Source: Paraburkholderia translucens
Lineage (GTDB): Bacteria; Pseudomonadota; Gammaproteobacteria; Burkholderiales; Burkholderiaceae
Assembly (NCBI RefSeq): GCF_020881035.1
Contig: NZ_JAJITC010000011.1
Coordinates: forward strand, 150,669-214,668
DNA: 64,000 nt
Direction of reading: 5' to 3'
The first letter of the stretch is position 1; each line of letters begins with the position of its first letter. Positions 25,193-32,636 of the stretch are shown in pieces. The notes under the pieces were generated by a model, which was not told the DNA's origin, ran no database searches, and saw only the letters and a program-made list of their open reading frames with translations. A program made the translations under genes and the position numbers.

Positions 25193-26686
25193 TTATTCGA
25201 CGGCCTCGCCATGCAGGACAAGATCGAGGCCTTCGCGTTCCTGCTCTTCGGTCACGCGGATGCCCATCACCATGTCGATGACCTTCAGCAGCACGAAGCT
25301 GACCACGCCGCTGTAGATCAGCGTCGTCAGTACGCCCTTGGCCTGCACGATCACGCTACCGTCGAAGCCGCCGATGTCCTTGACTGCGAACACGCCAGTC
25401 AGCAGCGCACCGACGATCCCGCCGATGCAGTGCACGCCGAACGCGTCGAGCGAATCGTCGTAACCGAGCTTGTGCTTGAGCCACGAGGCCGACCAGAAGC
25501 AGACCACACCCGCGACGATACCGATCACGAGCGCGCCAGTCAGGCCGACGAAGCCCGAAGCCGGCGTCACCGCCACCAGACCTGCGACCGCGCCCGACAC
25601 GATACCGAGCACCGACGGCTTACCCTTGGCCGCCCATTCGGCGAACATCCATGCGAGCGCCGCCGCGGCGGTCGCCACTTGCGTCGCGAACATCGCGAAG
25701 CCGGCACGGCCGTCCGCTGCCACCGCCGAACCCGCGTTGAAGCCGAACCAGCCGACCCACAGCATCGCGCCACCCATCAGCGTGAGCGTCAGGTTGTGCG
25801 GCGCCATCGATTCCCTACCGTAGCCGACACGCTTGCCGAGTACCAGACAGCAGACGAGGCCCGCGATACCGGCGTTGATGTGCACCACGGTGCCGCCCGC
25901 GAAGTCGAGGATGCCCGCGCTAGCCAGCCAGCCGCTCGGCTCCCACACCATGTGCGCGATCGGCGAGTAGACGATGATCGACCACAGCGTCATGAATACC
26001 AGCATTGCCGAGAACTTCATGCGGTCGGCAAACGCACCGGTGATCAGCGCCGGGGTGATGATCGCGAAGGTCATCTGATAGACGCAGTAGACCGTTTCCG
26101 GGATCGTCGGTGCGAGGTGGCTGACGGTCAACGTCGTCGCCTTGTCGCCGTGGATATAGTTCATGCCCGCCATGAAGAAGCGCGACAGGCCACCGATGAA
26201 CGAGCCGCCTGGCGTGAACGCGAGGCTATAGCCGATCACGACCCAGACGATCGTCACGACGCAGGTGATCGCGAAGCTTTGCATCAGCGTCGCAAGCACG
26301 TTCTTCTTGCGGACCATGCCGCCGTAGAACAGCGCGAGACCGGGGATCGTCATGAACAGCACGAGCGCCGTGGAGGTCAGCATCCATGCGGTGTCGCCGG
26401 AGTTGATCTTCGAGGAGTCGACCGAGAACGGCGCGGTCGGTGTGGCCGGCGCGGCGGCGGCCGCAGCGGCCGACGCATCGGCCGGCGCGCTGGCGGACGC
26501 ATCCGCAGCGGGGGCCGAAGCGGCCGGTGCAGCGGCCGCGGCCGAGGCTTCCGGTGCGGGTGCGCTCGCCGTCGTATCGGGAGCGGAGGCCGCTGCGGGA
26601 GCGGACGCATCGTCCGCGAGGGCGGCGCCGACACCGCCCGCGAGCAGCGAGCCGGCCATCAGCAGGGACATCAATAGTTTGCGCAT
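25193..26686 (-). CDS. amtB: Ammonium transporter AmtB with long Ala/Ser/Pro-rich N-terminal region
   Basis: 497 residues. A signal peptide (residues 1-24) is followed by about 65 residues made almost only of Ala, Ser, Pro and Asp, then the eleven-helix Amt core from INSGDTAWML. Core motifs: ALFYGGMVRKKNVL, DFAGGTVVHINAGIAGLV (conserved His) and AFGVHCIGGIVGALLTGVF (the second pore His). It conducts ammonium and is gated by GlnK, encoded 46 bases upstream in the same operon. Nitrogen control is shown by the sigma-54 promoter in front of glnK. Confidence 0.96.
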   Translation of the reverse strand: MRKLLMSLLMAGSLLAGGVGAALADDASAPAAASAPDTTASAPAPEASAAAAAPAASAPAADASASAPADASAAAAAAAPATPTAPFSVDSSKINSGDTAWMLTSTALVLFMTIPGLALFYGGMVRKKNVLATLMQSFAITCVVTIVWVVIGYSLAFTPGGSFIGGLSRFFMAGMNYIHGDKATTLTVSHLAPTIPETVYCVYQMTFAIITPALITGAFADRMKFSAMLVFMTLWSIIVYSPIAHMVWEPSGWLASAGILDFAGGTVVHINAGIAGLVCCLVLGKRVGYGRESMAPHNLTLTLMGGAMLWVGWFGFNAGSAVAADGRAGFAMFATQVATAAAALAWMFAEWAAKGKPSVLGIVSGAVAGLVAVTPASGFVGLTGALVIGIVAGVVCFWSASWLKHKLGYDDSLDAFGVHCIGGIVGALLTGVFAVKDIGGFDGSVIVQAKGVLTTLIYSGVVSFVLLKVIDMVMGIRVTEEQEREGLDLVLHGEAVE

Positions 26687-26732
26687 CTTCGTTTTCCTCT
26701 TCTCGCTATCTGTATCGCTATGTTCTGGTCTT

Positions 26733-27071
26733 TTACAGTGCGTCCGCGCCGGTCTCGCCGGTGCGGATCCGAACCACCTGTTCGATCGGCGTGACGAAAA
26801 TCTTGCCGTCGCCGATCTTGCCGGTACGGGCGGCGCGCTCGAGCGCCTCGATCGCCTGGTCGACGATGTCGTCCGACACCGCCGCTTCGATCTTCACTTT
26901 CGGCAGAAAGTCGACGACGTATTCGGCGCCCCGATACAACTCGGTGTGGCCCTTCTGCCGCCCAAAGCCTTTGACTTCCGTCACCGTGATGCCCGACACG
27001 CCGATCGCCGACAAGGCTTCGCGCGCTTCATCGAGCTTGAACGGCTTGATGATTGCGGTAATTAGCTTCAT
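26733..27071 (-). CDS. glnK: PII nitrogen regulatory protein (GlnK)
   Basis: 112 residues, the exact PII length. The T-loop is GHTELYRGAEYVVDFLPKVKIE with the uridylylation Tyr51 in LYRGAEY; the C-terminal DGKIFVTPIEQVVRIRTGE is the ATP-binding region. It senses 2-oxoglutarate and ATP/ADP and blocks AmtB when nitrogen is plentiful. I name it glnK because it heads an operon with amtB behind a sigma-54 promoter; by sequence alone GlnB cannot be excluded. Confidence 0.95.
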   Translation of the reverse strand: MKLITAIIKPFKLDEAREALSAIGVSGITVTEVKGFGRQKGHTELYRGAEYVVDFLPKVKIEAAVSDDIVDQAIEALERAARTGKIGDGKIFVTPIEQVVRIRTGETGADAL

Positions 27072-27180
27072 GAAATCCCTCCCTGGTCGTTGCTGATCCG
27101 TTGCTAACCCGTTGCATACCCGTGATCGCGGTCTCCTGCTACCGGTAAAAGCGCCCTGTCAGTGCGCGCGCGGCAGTAAC

Positions 27181-27196
27181 AGCAACTCCTATGCCA
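27181..27196 (-). promoter_or_regulatory. Sigma-54 (-24/-12) promoter of glnK-amtB
   Basis: Read on the minus strand the site is TGGCATAGGAGTTGCT, matching TGGCACG-N4-TTGCW with GG and GC exactly 12 bases apart. The predicted start is about 95 bases before the glnK ATG. This fits nitrogen-limited expression through NtrC. Confidence 0.85.
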
Positions 27197-27425
27197 TGTT
27201 GTGTCAGACTGCGCGTCGCATGCATGGCGCGAGCAGCCCAGACGGCCTTGTCCGAACGGCCAGCGGCGCGGCGGCCGGTGGCGCGGCCCAGGGATCGTTG
27301 CTAGAGTGTTCGAACGTTCTGAACGCGATCTCGCGCACCAAAGGCGCTCAAACGGCCGCGGCTGCCAACGCATCGCGCACCAGGATCGCCCATTCGCCGC
27401 AATTGAACGTGGACGCAACGAAACA

Positions 27426-27442
27426 TGCACATTTTTTGTGCA
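27426..27442. promoter_or_regulatory. NtrC-like binding site (TGCAC-N7-GTGCA)
   Basis: TGCACATTTTTTGTGCA is an inverted repeat with the half-sites and 17-base length of NtrC enhancers. It lies about 238 bases upstream of the -24 element of glnK and only 13 bases before the ubiK ATG. Weaker half-sites GCACCA occur at 27335-27340 and 27377-27382. Confidence 0.7.
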
Positions 27443-27455
27443 CAAGGGGAACACA

Positions 27456-27710
27456 ATGAAACAACCAAACGACGTTTTTAACGACTTCCAGGCTCGCATC
27501 AGCGATCTGTTCAAGAATTCGCCGGCCAAGGACGTCGAGCGCAACGTCAAGGCCATGCTGACGCAGGGCTTCTCGAAACTCGATCTCGTCACGCGCGAGG
27601 AATTCGATACGCAGACCCAGGTGCTCGTGCGCACGCGCGCGCGCCTCGAAGAGCTCGAGCGCCGCGTCGCCGAACTCGAGGAAAAGCTGCCGCTCACCCA
27701 AACGCCGTAA
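27456..27710 (+). CDS. ubiK: Ubiquinone biosynthesis accessory factor UbiK
   Basis: 84 residues from ATG 27456, preceded by AAGGGG. It matches the BMFP/YqiC family: an amphipathic N-terminal part (NDFQARISDLFKNSPAKDVERNVKAML), then FSKLDLVTREEFDTQTQVLVRTRARLEELERRVAELEEKL, a C-terminal trimeric coiled coil. UbiK binds UbiJ and lipids to help aerobic ubiquinone synthesis. It runs in the same direction as comM, 121 bases downstream. The NtrC-like site just before it may affect its expression. Confidence 0.9.
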   Translation: MKQPNDVFNDFQARISDLFKNSPAKDVERNVKAMLTQGFSKLDLVTREEFDTQTQVLVRTRARLEELERRVAELEEKLPLTQTP

Positions 27711-27831
27711 GCGCTGCTGGCAGCCTTTGCGCTGCGCGGTGCCGCACATCACCGGCAAGCGGGCCGTGACGTCATCAGCGTTTTAGGGGAAGTTGCGCGC
27801 GTCGTGAGCGCGCCGTCCAACGGGAGGGAGT

Positions 27832-29436
27832 ATGTCGCTTGCCGTGGTGCGCAGCCGCGCGCCGGCCGCTGGCCGCGCGCCTGAAGTCACCGTCGAGGTT
27901 CACCTCGCCAATGGGCTGCCGTCCTTTTCGATCGTCGGCCTGCCCGACCTGGAAGTGCGCGAGAGCCGTGAGCGTGTGCGTGCGGCGCTGCAGAACTGCG
28001 GTTTCGATTTTCCGGTCCGGCGCATCACGGTCAACCTGGCGCCCGCCGACCTGCCGAAAGAATCAGGCCGTTTCGATCTGCCGATCGCGCTCGGAATCCT
28101 CGCCGCCAGCGGGCAGATTCCGGCCGACTCCCTGCTCTATCGAGAGTTCGCCGGCGAGCTGTCGCTGACAGGCGCGCTGCGGCCGATGCGCGGCGCGTTC
28201 GCGATGGCTTGCGGCACGGCGCGCGGCGGTCGGACGTGCGCCGCCGATGCATCCCTTGAATCGCGTTCTGCGTTGCCGCCTCCTGCCGATCAGCAACCCG
28301 CGCAGGCCTTCCACGTCCCACAGCTCTATCTGCCCGCCGCGAGCGCGGCGGAAGCGGCGCTCGTACCCGGCGTGGACGTTTTCGGTGCCGCCGATCTGCC
28401 GTCGCTATGCGCTCACCTCGCGGGCTCGGCCGATGCGCGCCTCAGCCCGGTCGCAGCGCCTGACCTCGGCGCGCACGCCGCCGCCCCGGCGCCGGACATG
28501 GCCGACGTGATCGGCCAGCGCGCGGCACGGCGTGCGCTCGAAGTGGCCGCGGCCGGCGGCCATCACGTCCTGCTGATCGGGCCGCCCGGCGCCGGCAAGT
28601 CGATGCTCGCGGCACGCCTGCCTGGGCTGCTGCCGCCGATGACCGACGACGAGGCGCTCGCCTCAGCCGCGCTGCTGTCCGCGAGCCGGATCGGCTTCAA
28701 GCCGTCGCAGTGGCGGCAGCGGCCGTTTCGCGCGCCGCACCATTCGTCGAGCGCTGCGGCGCTGGTCGGCGGTCGCAATCCTCCAGAGCCCGGCGAGATC
28801 ACGCTGGCGCATCTGGGCGTGCTCTTTCTGGACGAGCTTCCCGAGTTCGATCGCGTGGTGCTCGAGACACTGCGCGAACCGCTCGAAGCCGGCCGCATTA
28901 CGATCTCGCGCGCCGCGTGGCAAGCGGACTTCCCCGCCGCCTGCCAACTGATCGCCGCAATGAACCCGTGCCCGTGCGGTTGGCGCGGCGATCCGGGCGG
29001 GCGCTGCCGCTGCACGCCGGAAGTTGCCGCGCGCTATCTGCGCAAACTATCGGGGCCGCTGCTCGACCGAATCGACATCCAGCTCGACATTCCGGCGCTG
29101 ACGGCCACCGAACTTGCGGCCCGCGCCGCCAGCGCCGGCGAATCGAGCGCGGCGATCGCAGAGCGCGTGAGCGCAGCGCGCGAGCGGCAGCGGACGCGGC
29201 AAGGCAAGACCAACCGCGAGCTGGACGGACGCGAAGTCGACGATGTGTGCCGCCCGGACGCGGCGGGCGAGGCGCTGCTGCGCGAAGCCGGCGAGCGCTT
29301 CGGCTGGTCGGCGCGGGCGTACTACCGGGTGTTGAAGGTCGCACGCACCGTCGCGGACCTGGCCGGTGCGGCAATGCCGAGCGCCGGGCAAGTTGCCGAG
29401 GCGATTCAATACCGCCGCGCTTTTGGCTCGTTATGA
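27832..29436 (+). CDS. comM: YifB/ComM family Mg chelatase-like AAA+ ATPase
   Basis: 534 residues with an N-terminal Lon-substrate-like fold (EVHLANGLPSFSIVGLPDLEVRESRERVRAAL... NLAPADLPKESGRFDLPIAL), then an AAA+ core with Walker A GPPGAGKSMLAARLPG near residue 250, Walker B VLFLDELPEF, the cysteine pair PCPCGWRGD, and the C-terminal AYYRVLKVARTVADL motif. ComM is a hexameric branch-migration helicase acting in natural transformation. An insertion of about 45 residues with Ala/Pro-rich sequence sits near residues 125-170. A GGGAGG ribosome site precedes the ATG. Confidence 0.93.
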   Translation: MSLAVVRSRAPAAGRAPEVTVEVHLANGLPSFSIVGLPDLEVRESRERVRAALQNCGFDFPVRRITVNLAPADLPKESGRFDLPIALGILAASGQIPADSLLYREFAGELSLTGALRPMRGAFAMACGTARGGRTCAADASLESRSALPPPADQQPAQAFHVPQLYLPAASAAEAALVPGVDVFGAADLPSLCAHLAGSADARLSPVAAPDLGAHAAAPAPDMADVIGQRAARRALEVAAAGGHHVLLIGPPGAGKSMLAARLPGLLPPMTDDEALASAALLSASRIGFKPSQWRQRPFRAPHHSSSAAALVGGRNPPEPGEITLAHLGVLFLDELPEFDRVVLETLREPLEAGRITISRAAWQADFPAACQLIAAMNPCPCGWRGDPGGRCRCTPEVAARYLRKLSGPLLDRIDIQLDIPALTATELAARAASAGESSAAIAERVSAARERQRTRQGKTNRELDGREVDDVCRPDAAGEALLREAGERFGWSARAYYRVLKVARTVADLAGAAMPSAGQVAEAIQYRRAFGSL

Positions 29437-29769
29437 GGAGAAAAATCCACTGTCAAGACTTGACTTATTCACATGTTCGCGCTTCCGACAGATTTGGATA
29501 CAACTGAAAGGCGCGCTGGCGAACGATTCAAGAATCCATTGATTTTATTGGGTTTTTTAAGATATGCCATGTTCGCGCCTTCTGGCCGAAAGCCCGTCAA
29601 ATGGGCTTTTCCGGGCATTCGGGCCGACTTCTCAACAGAGTTATCCACAGGGCAGCGCGGATAAGTCAAAAAGCTCAACGTAAACCGGCAATTAGCGCGC
29701 AAACCTACGAAGGAACTTTCACTGCGCGCAACGATCTGAGGCGCGTCCGGCTAGCCAAAATGACCGCTG
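29437..29769. other. AT-rich intergenic region with two DnaA-box-like sites
   Basis: 333 bases without a credible gene. It holds TTATTCACA at 29465-29473 and a perfect DnaA box TTATCCACA at 29641-29649 in the same orientation. It also has a hairpin AAAGCCC/GGGCTTT (29589-29595 with 29603-29609) followed by TTTT, a plausible late terminator for comM. Base composition is markedly more AT-rich than the neighbouring genes. Confidence 0.6.
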
Positions 29770-30288
29770 TCAGTGCAGCTGGAACGACGAAAAAAACTGG
29801 TCGATTTGGTCCTGCGGCAGCGGTTGATCTGCGATGATCGCCGCCTGGTAGACGTGGCGGCCGCGCGCGACGAGCCGCGCATACACAGTGCGCGTCTCGT
29901 GTTGGGCACCCGCCGCGCCGCTCACCGTCATCTCCAGGCCGGGCGTCTTGCCGCCCGCGGTCAGCGGAATCTGCACCGCGTGCGCATCAGGCGTAGCACC
30001 GACGTTGCGCGCCAGTCCCGTGCGAAGGAAATCGAGCGCGGCGCGCTGCGTCGCGTCGCTGTCGTCAGGCAGCGTCACGGTGCCGACCGCAAATACCGCG
30101 TTACCGGCTTCGGCGGTCTGCATCGCCATCTGCATTGGGGTGCCGTCGATCTGCACCGCGCGCTGATCGTTGCCCGGTTTGGCTGGAAAGTCGACCGTGT
30201 AGCCGTTGTCGTTGTTCATCACGGTCCGCCAGTCGAAGGTCGGCGAACATGCGCTGAGTGCTACGCCGAGCACGAGCGCGGCCGCCAT
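29770..30288 (-). CDS. Putative lipoprotein of unknown function
   Basis: About 172 residues from ATG 30288; the frame stays open to another ATG at 30453, so the start is uncertain. The hydrophobic stretch LVLGVALSAC ends in a lipobox, but from 30288 the signal peptide lacks a basic start, which suggests the true start may be upstream. The mature part shows TVDFPAKPGNDQRAVQIDG and AGQHETR-like segments; no catalytic motif is recognised. It is convergent with comM and divergent from the TlpA-like gene. Confidence 0.65.
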   Translation of the reverse strand: MAAALVLGVALSACSPTFDWRTVMNNDNGYTVDFPAKPGNDQRAVQIDGTPMQMAMQTAEAGNAVFAVGTVTLPDDSDATQRAALDFLRTGLARNVGATPDAHAVQIPLTAGGKTPGLEMTVSGAAGAQHETRTVYARLVARGRHVYQAAIIADQPLPQDQIDQFFSSFQLH

Positions 30289-30656
30289 CGCACCGGCCAC
30301 GGTTTGAGCATGATCGGGGCGCGTCCAGGCGCGACGGAAAAAAGGTGGCGGCTGAAAGACGCCGACGCGGCCGGCAGACAAATGGCGGCTCAACCAAAAA
30401 CGGGACAGGAGACGGGCAGCAAAACGGCGGCCGCCGGAAACGGTTCGGAGCATGGGACGGAAGATCGGGCTTCTCGAGCGTAAAGCGCCATTATCCGCCG
30501 ATCGGCCGCCAAGCCGGCGCGCTGGGCTACGCCGCCGCGCCGTCTCGGCGCAGCCGCTTCGTTGGAGCTACAATACAAGCGCTGTTCAGCATCGGCCAGA
30601 GCGCCACCACACCGATCCATTGTTCCGCGCCGCGCGCGACTCACGAGGTTCCGTTC

Positions 30657-31193
30657 ATGAGTGCCAATTCACCGACCGTCGCCCGGCGCACGAGCCCGCT
30701 TCGCTATCTGATCGCAGTGGCAGTGGCCGTTGCGCTTGCCGTCGCCGGTTACCTCGCGTTTGCCGGCCAGCAGCGCGTGCCCGATGCGACCTTCACGCTG
30801 CTGTCGGGGCAGAAGCTCACGACCGCGGACCTGAAAGGCAAGGTTTATCTCGTCAACTTCTGGGCGACGAGCTGCGACACCTGCATGAAGGAAATGCCGC
30901 AGATGGTCGAGACCTATAACCGCTTCAAGGGCCAGGGCCTCGAATTCGTCGCGGTGGCGATGAACTACGACGCGCCGATGTACGTGACCAACTACACGCA
31001 AACGCGTCAGTTGCCGTTCAAGGTCGCAATGGATGACGGCTCGGCCGCCAGGCAGTTCGGCAACGTGCAGCTCACGCCGACCACCTTCGTCATCGATAAA
31101 GACGGCAAGATCCTGAAGCGTTATGTCGGCGAGCCGCAATTCGCGGAACTCGACCAGTTGCTCGCGAAGGCGCTCAAGGGTAACTCGGCTTGA
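30657..31193 (+). CDS. TlpA/ResA-like membrane-anchored thioredoxin
   Basis: 178 residues from ATG 30657, with GAGG ten bases upstream. An N-terminal membrane anchor (about residues 17-37) leads to a thioredoxin-fold domain. The active site is FWATSCDTCMKEMP (Cys73 and Cys76), the cis-Pro is in LTPTTFVIDKDGKIL. TlpA-type proteins reduce periplasmic thiols, for instance in cytochrome c or CuA maturation. The CDTC sequence differs from the more usual CxPC, which should change its redox potential. A TACAAT lies at 30569-30574. Confidence 0.88.
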   Translation: MSANSPTVARRTSPLRYLIAVAVAVALAVAGYLAFAGQQRVPDATFTLLSGQKLTTADLKGKVYLVNFWATSCDTCMKEMPQMVETYNRFKGQGLEFVAVAMNYDAPMYVTNYTQTRQLPFKVAMDDGSAARQFGNVQLTPTTFVIDKDGKILKRYVGEPQFAELDQLLAKALKGNSA

Positions 31194-31217
31194 GCCGGCT
31201 CAATCACATCGCACCCC

Positions 31218-31246
31218 GCGCCGGCGCAATGTCCCGCCGCCGGCGC
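31218..31246. terminator. Hairpin between convergent TlpA-like gene and dctD
   Basis: A perfect 9-bp stem GCGCCGGCG/CGCCGGCGC (31218-31226 with 31238-31246) and an 11-base loop, placed between two gene ends 63 bases apart. It has no T-run, so terminator activity is uncertain. Confidence 0.4.
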
Positions 31247-31255
31247 TAGCGCTCC

Positions 31256-32605
31256 TCACCGCTCCCCTTCTCCTTTGGCCGCAAGGCCATATCGTTTGAT
31301 CTTCTCGTAGAGCGTCGCCTTGCCTAGCTGCAGCCGGTCCGCCGCTACCGCGACTACCCCGCCCGCCTGCTCCAACGCCTCGGCAATCATCGCGCGCTCG
31401 AACTGTTCGACGCGCTCCTTCAGCGGGTGTGTGGTCCCGCCGTCGTCGGCGAAAGACAGCACCGGCTCGTCGGCGATGCCGAGCACGAAACGGTCGGCGG
31501 CATTGCGCAGCTCGCGCACATTGCCGGGCCAGTCACGTTGCATCAGGCTCGTGCGCTGCCGATCGGTGAGCATCGGCGCCGGCCGCTGGTAACGGACGGC
31601 CGCATCGAGCAGGAAATGCTCGAACAGCGGAACGATGTCCTCGCGGCGCTCGCTCAAAGGCGGCAGCGCGATCGTCACCACGTTGAGCCGATACAGCAGG
31701 TCGCGCCGGAACGAGCCATCCGCGACATGCTCGGCCATATCGCCCTTCGCCGCCGCGACCACGCGGCAATTGACGCGAATCGGCTGATTCGAGCCGAGCC
31801 GCTCGAGCACGCCGTCCTGCAGCACGCGCAGCAGCTTGACCTGCAACGCGAGCGGCATGCTTTCGATCTCGTCGAGAAACAGCGTGCCGCCCGACGCATG
31901 TTCGAGCTTGCCGATGCGCCGTTTGGCCGCGCCCGTGAACGCCCCCGGCTCGTAGCCGAACATCTCCGATTCGAACATCGGCTCGGGCAGCGCGCCGCAG
32001 TTCACCGCGATGAACGGCTTGTCACGCCGCGGCGACAGCTCGTGCAGGCTGCGCGCGATCAGCTCCTTGCCGGCGCCGGTGTCCCCGTTGATCAGCACGG
32101 ATGCATCGGTTGGCGCGACGTTCGCGATCAGGCGCCGCACCTGCTCGATCGCCGGACTACGGCCGATGATGCGCGGCGCCACCGCGTTCTGCCCAGCCAG
32201 CTCGCGGCGCAGCGCGAGGTTTTCGAGCACGAGCTTGCGTCGCTCCAGCGCGCGCCGCACGGTTTCGATCAACCGCTCGGACGCGAACGGCTTTTCGATG
32301 AAGTCGTAAGCACCGTCGCGCATCGCCTGCACGGCCATCGATATATCGCCGTGACCGGTGACCAGAATCACCGGCACGTCGGGCGCGCGCTCGTGGCACT
32401 GCGCGAGCAGATCGAGGCCGCTAGCACCGGGCAGCCGGATATCGGTGACGATCACGCCGGAAAAGTCCGCGCCGATCAGCTTCGCCGCAGCCTCGACCGA
32501 CGCATGGCCGATCACGTCGAAGCCCGCCAGTTGCAGGCTCTGCACGCTTGCGCGCCGCACCAGTTCGTCGTCTTCGATATACAGCACTTGCAGGCCGTCG
32601 TTCAT
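31256..32605 (-). CDS. dctD: C4-dicarboxylate response regulator DctD (sigma-54 activator)
   Basis: 449 residues in NtrC-family order: receiver domain (residues 1-125) with phospho-acceptor Asp in VIVTDIRLPGASG, AAA+ domain with Walker A NGDTGAGKEL and the sigma-54 contact loop EPGAFTGA, and a C-terminal Fis-type HTH (VAVAADRLQLGKATLYEKIKRYGL). When phosphorylated by DctB it should activate dctA from the sigma-54 promoter seen upstream of dctA. It is the last gene of dctA-dctB-dctD. Confidence 0.94.
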   Translation of the reverse strand: MNDGLQVLYIEDDELVRRASVQSLQLAGFDVIGHASVEAAAKLIGADFSGVIVTDIRLPGASGLDLLAQCHERAPDVPVILVTGHGDISMAVQAMRDGAYDFIEKPFASERLIETVRRALERRKLVLENLALRRELAGQNAVAPRIIGRSPAIEQVRRLIANVAPTDASVLINGDTGAGKELIARSLHELSPRRDKPFIAVNCGALPEPMFESEMFGYEPGAFTGAAKRRIGKLEHASGGTLFLDEIESMPLALQVKLLRVLQDGVLERLGSNQPIRVNCRVVAAAKGDMAEHVADGSFRRDLLYRLNVVTIALPPLSERREDIVPLFEHFLLDAAVRYQRPAPMLTDRQRTSLMQRDWPGNVRELRNAADRFVLGIADEPVLSFADDGGTTHPLKERVEQFERAMIAEALEQAGGVVAVAADRLQLGKATLYEKIKRYGLAAKGEGER

Positions 32606-32636
32606 TGCGTGTTCCGGGTGATGCTTCGATGTGAAA

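Noticed and set aside
29437..29769. Replication origin
   Set aside because: Two DnaA boxes in an AT-rich patch are too few, and no dnaA, dnaN, parAB or repA gene is near.
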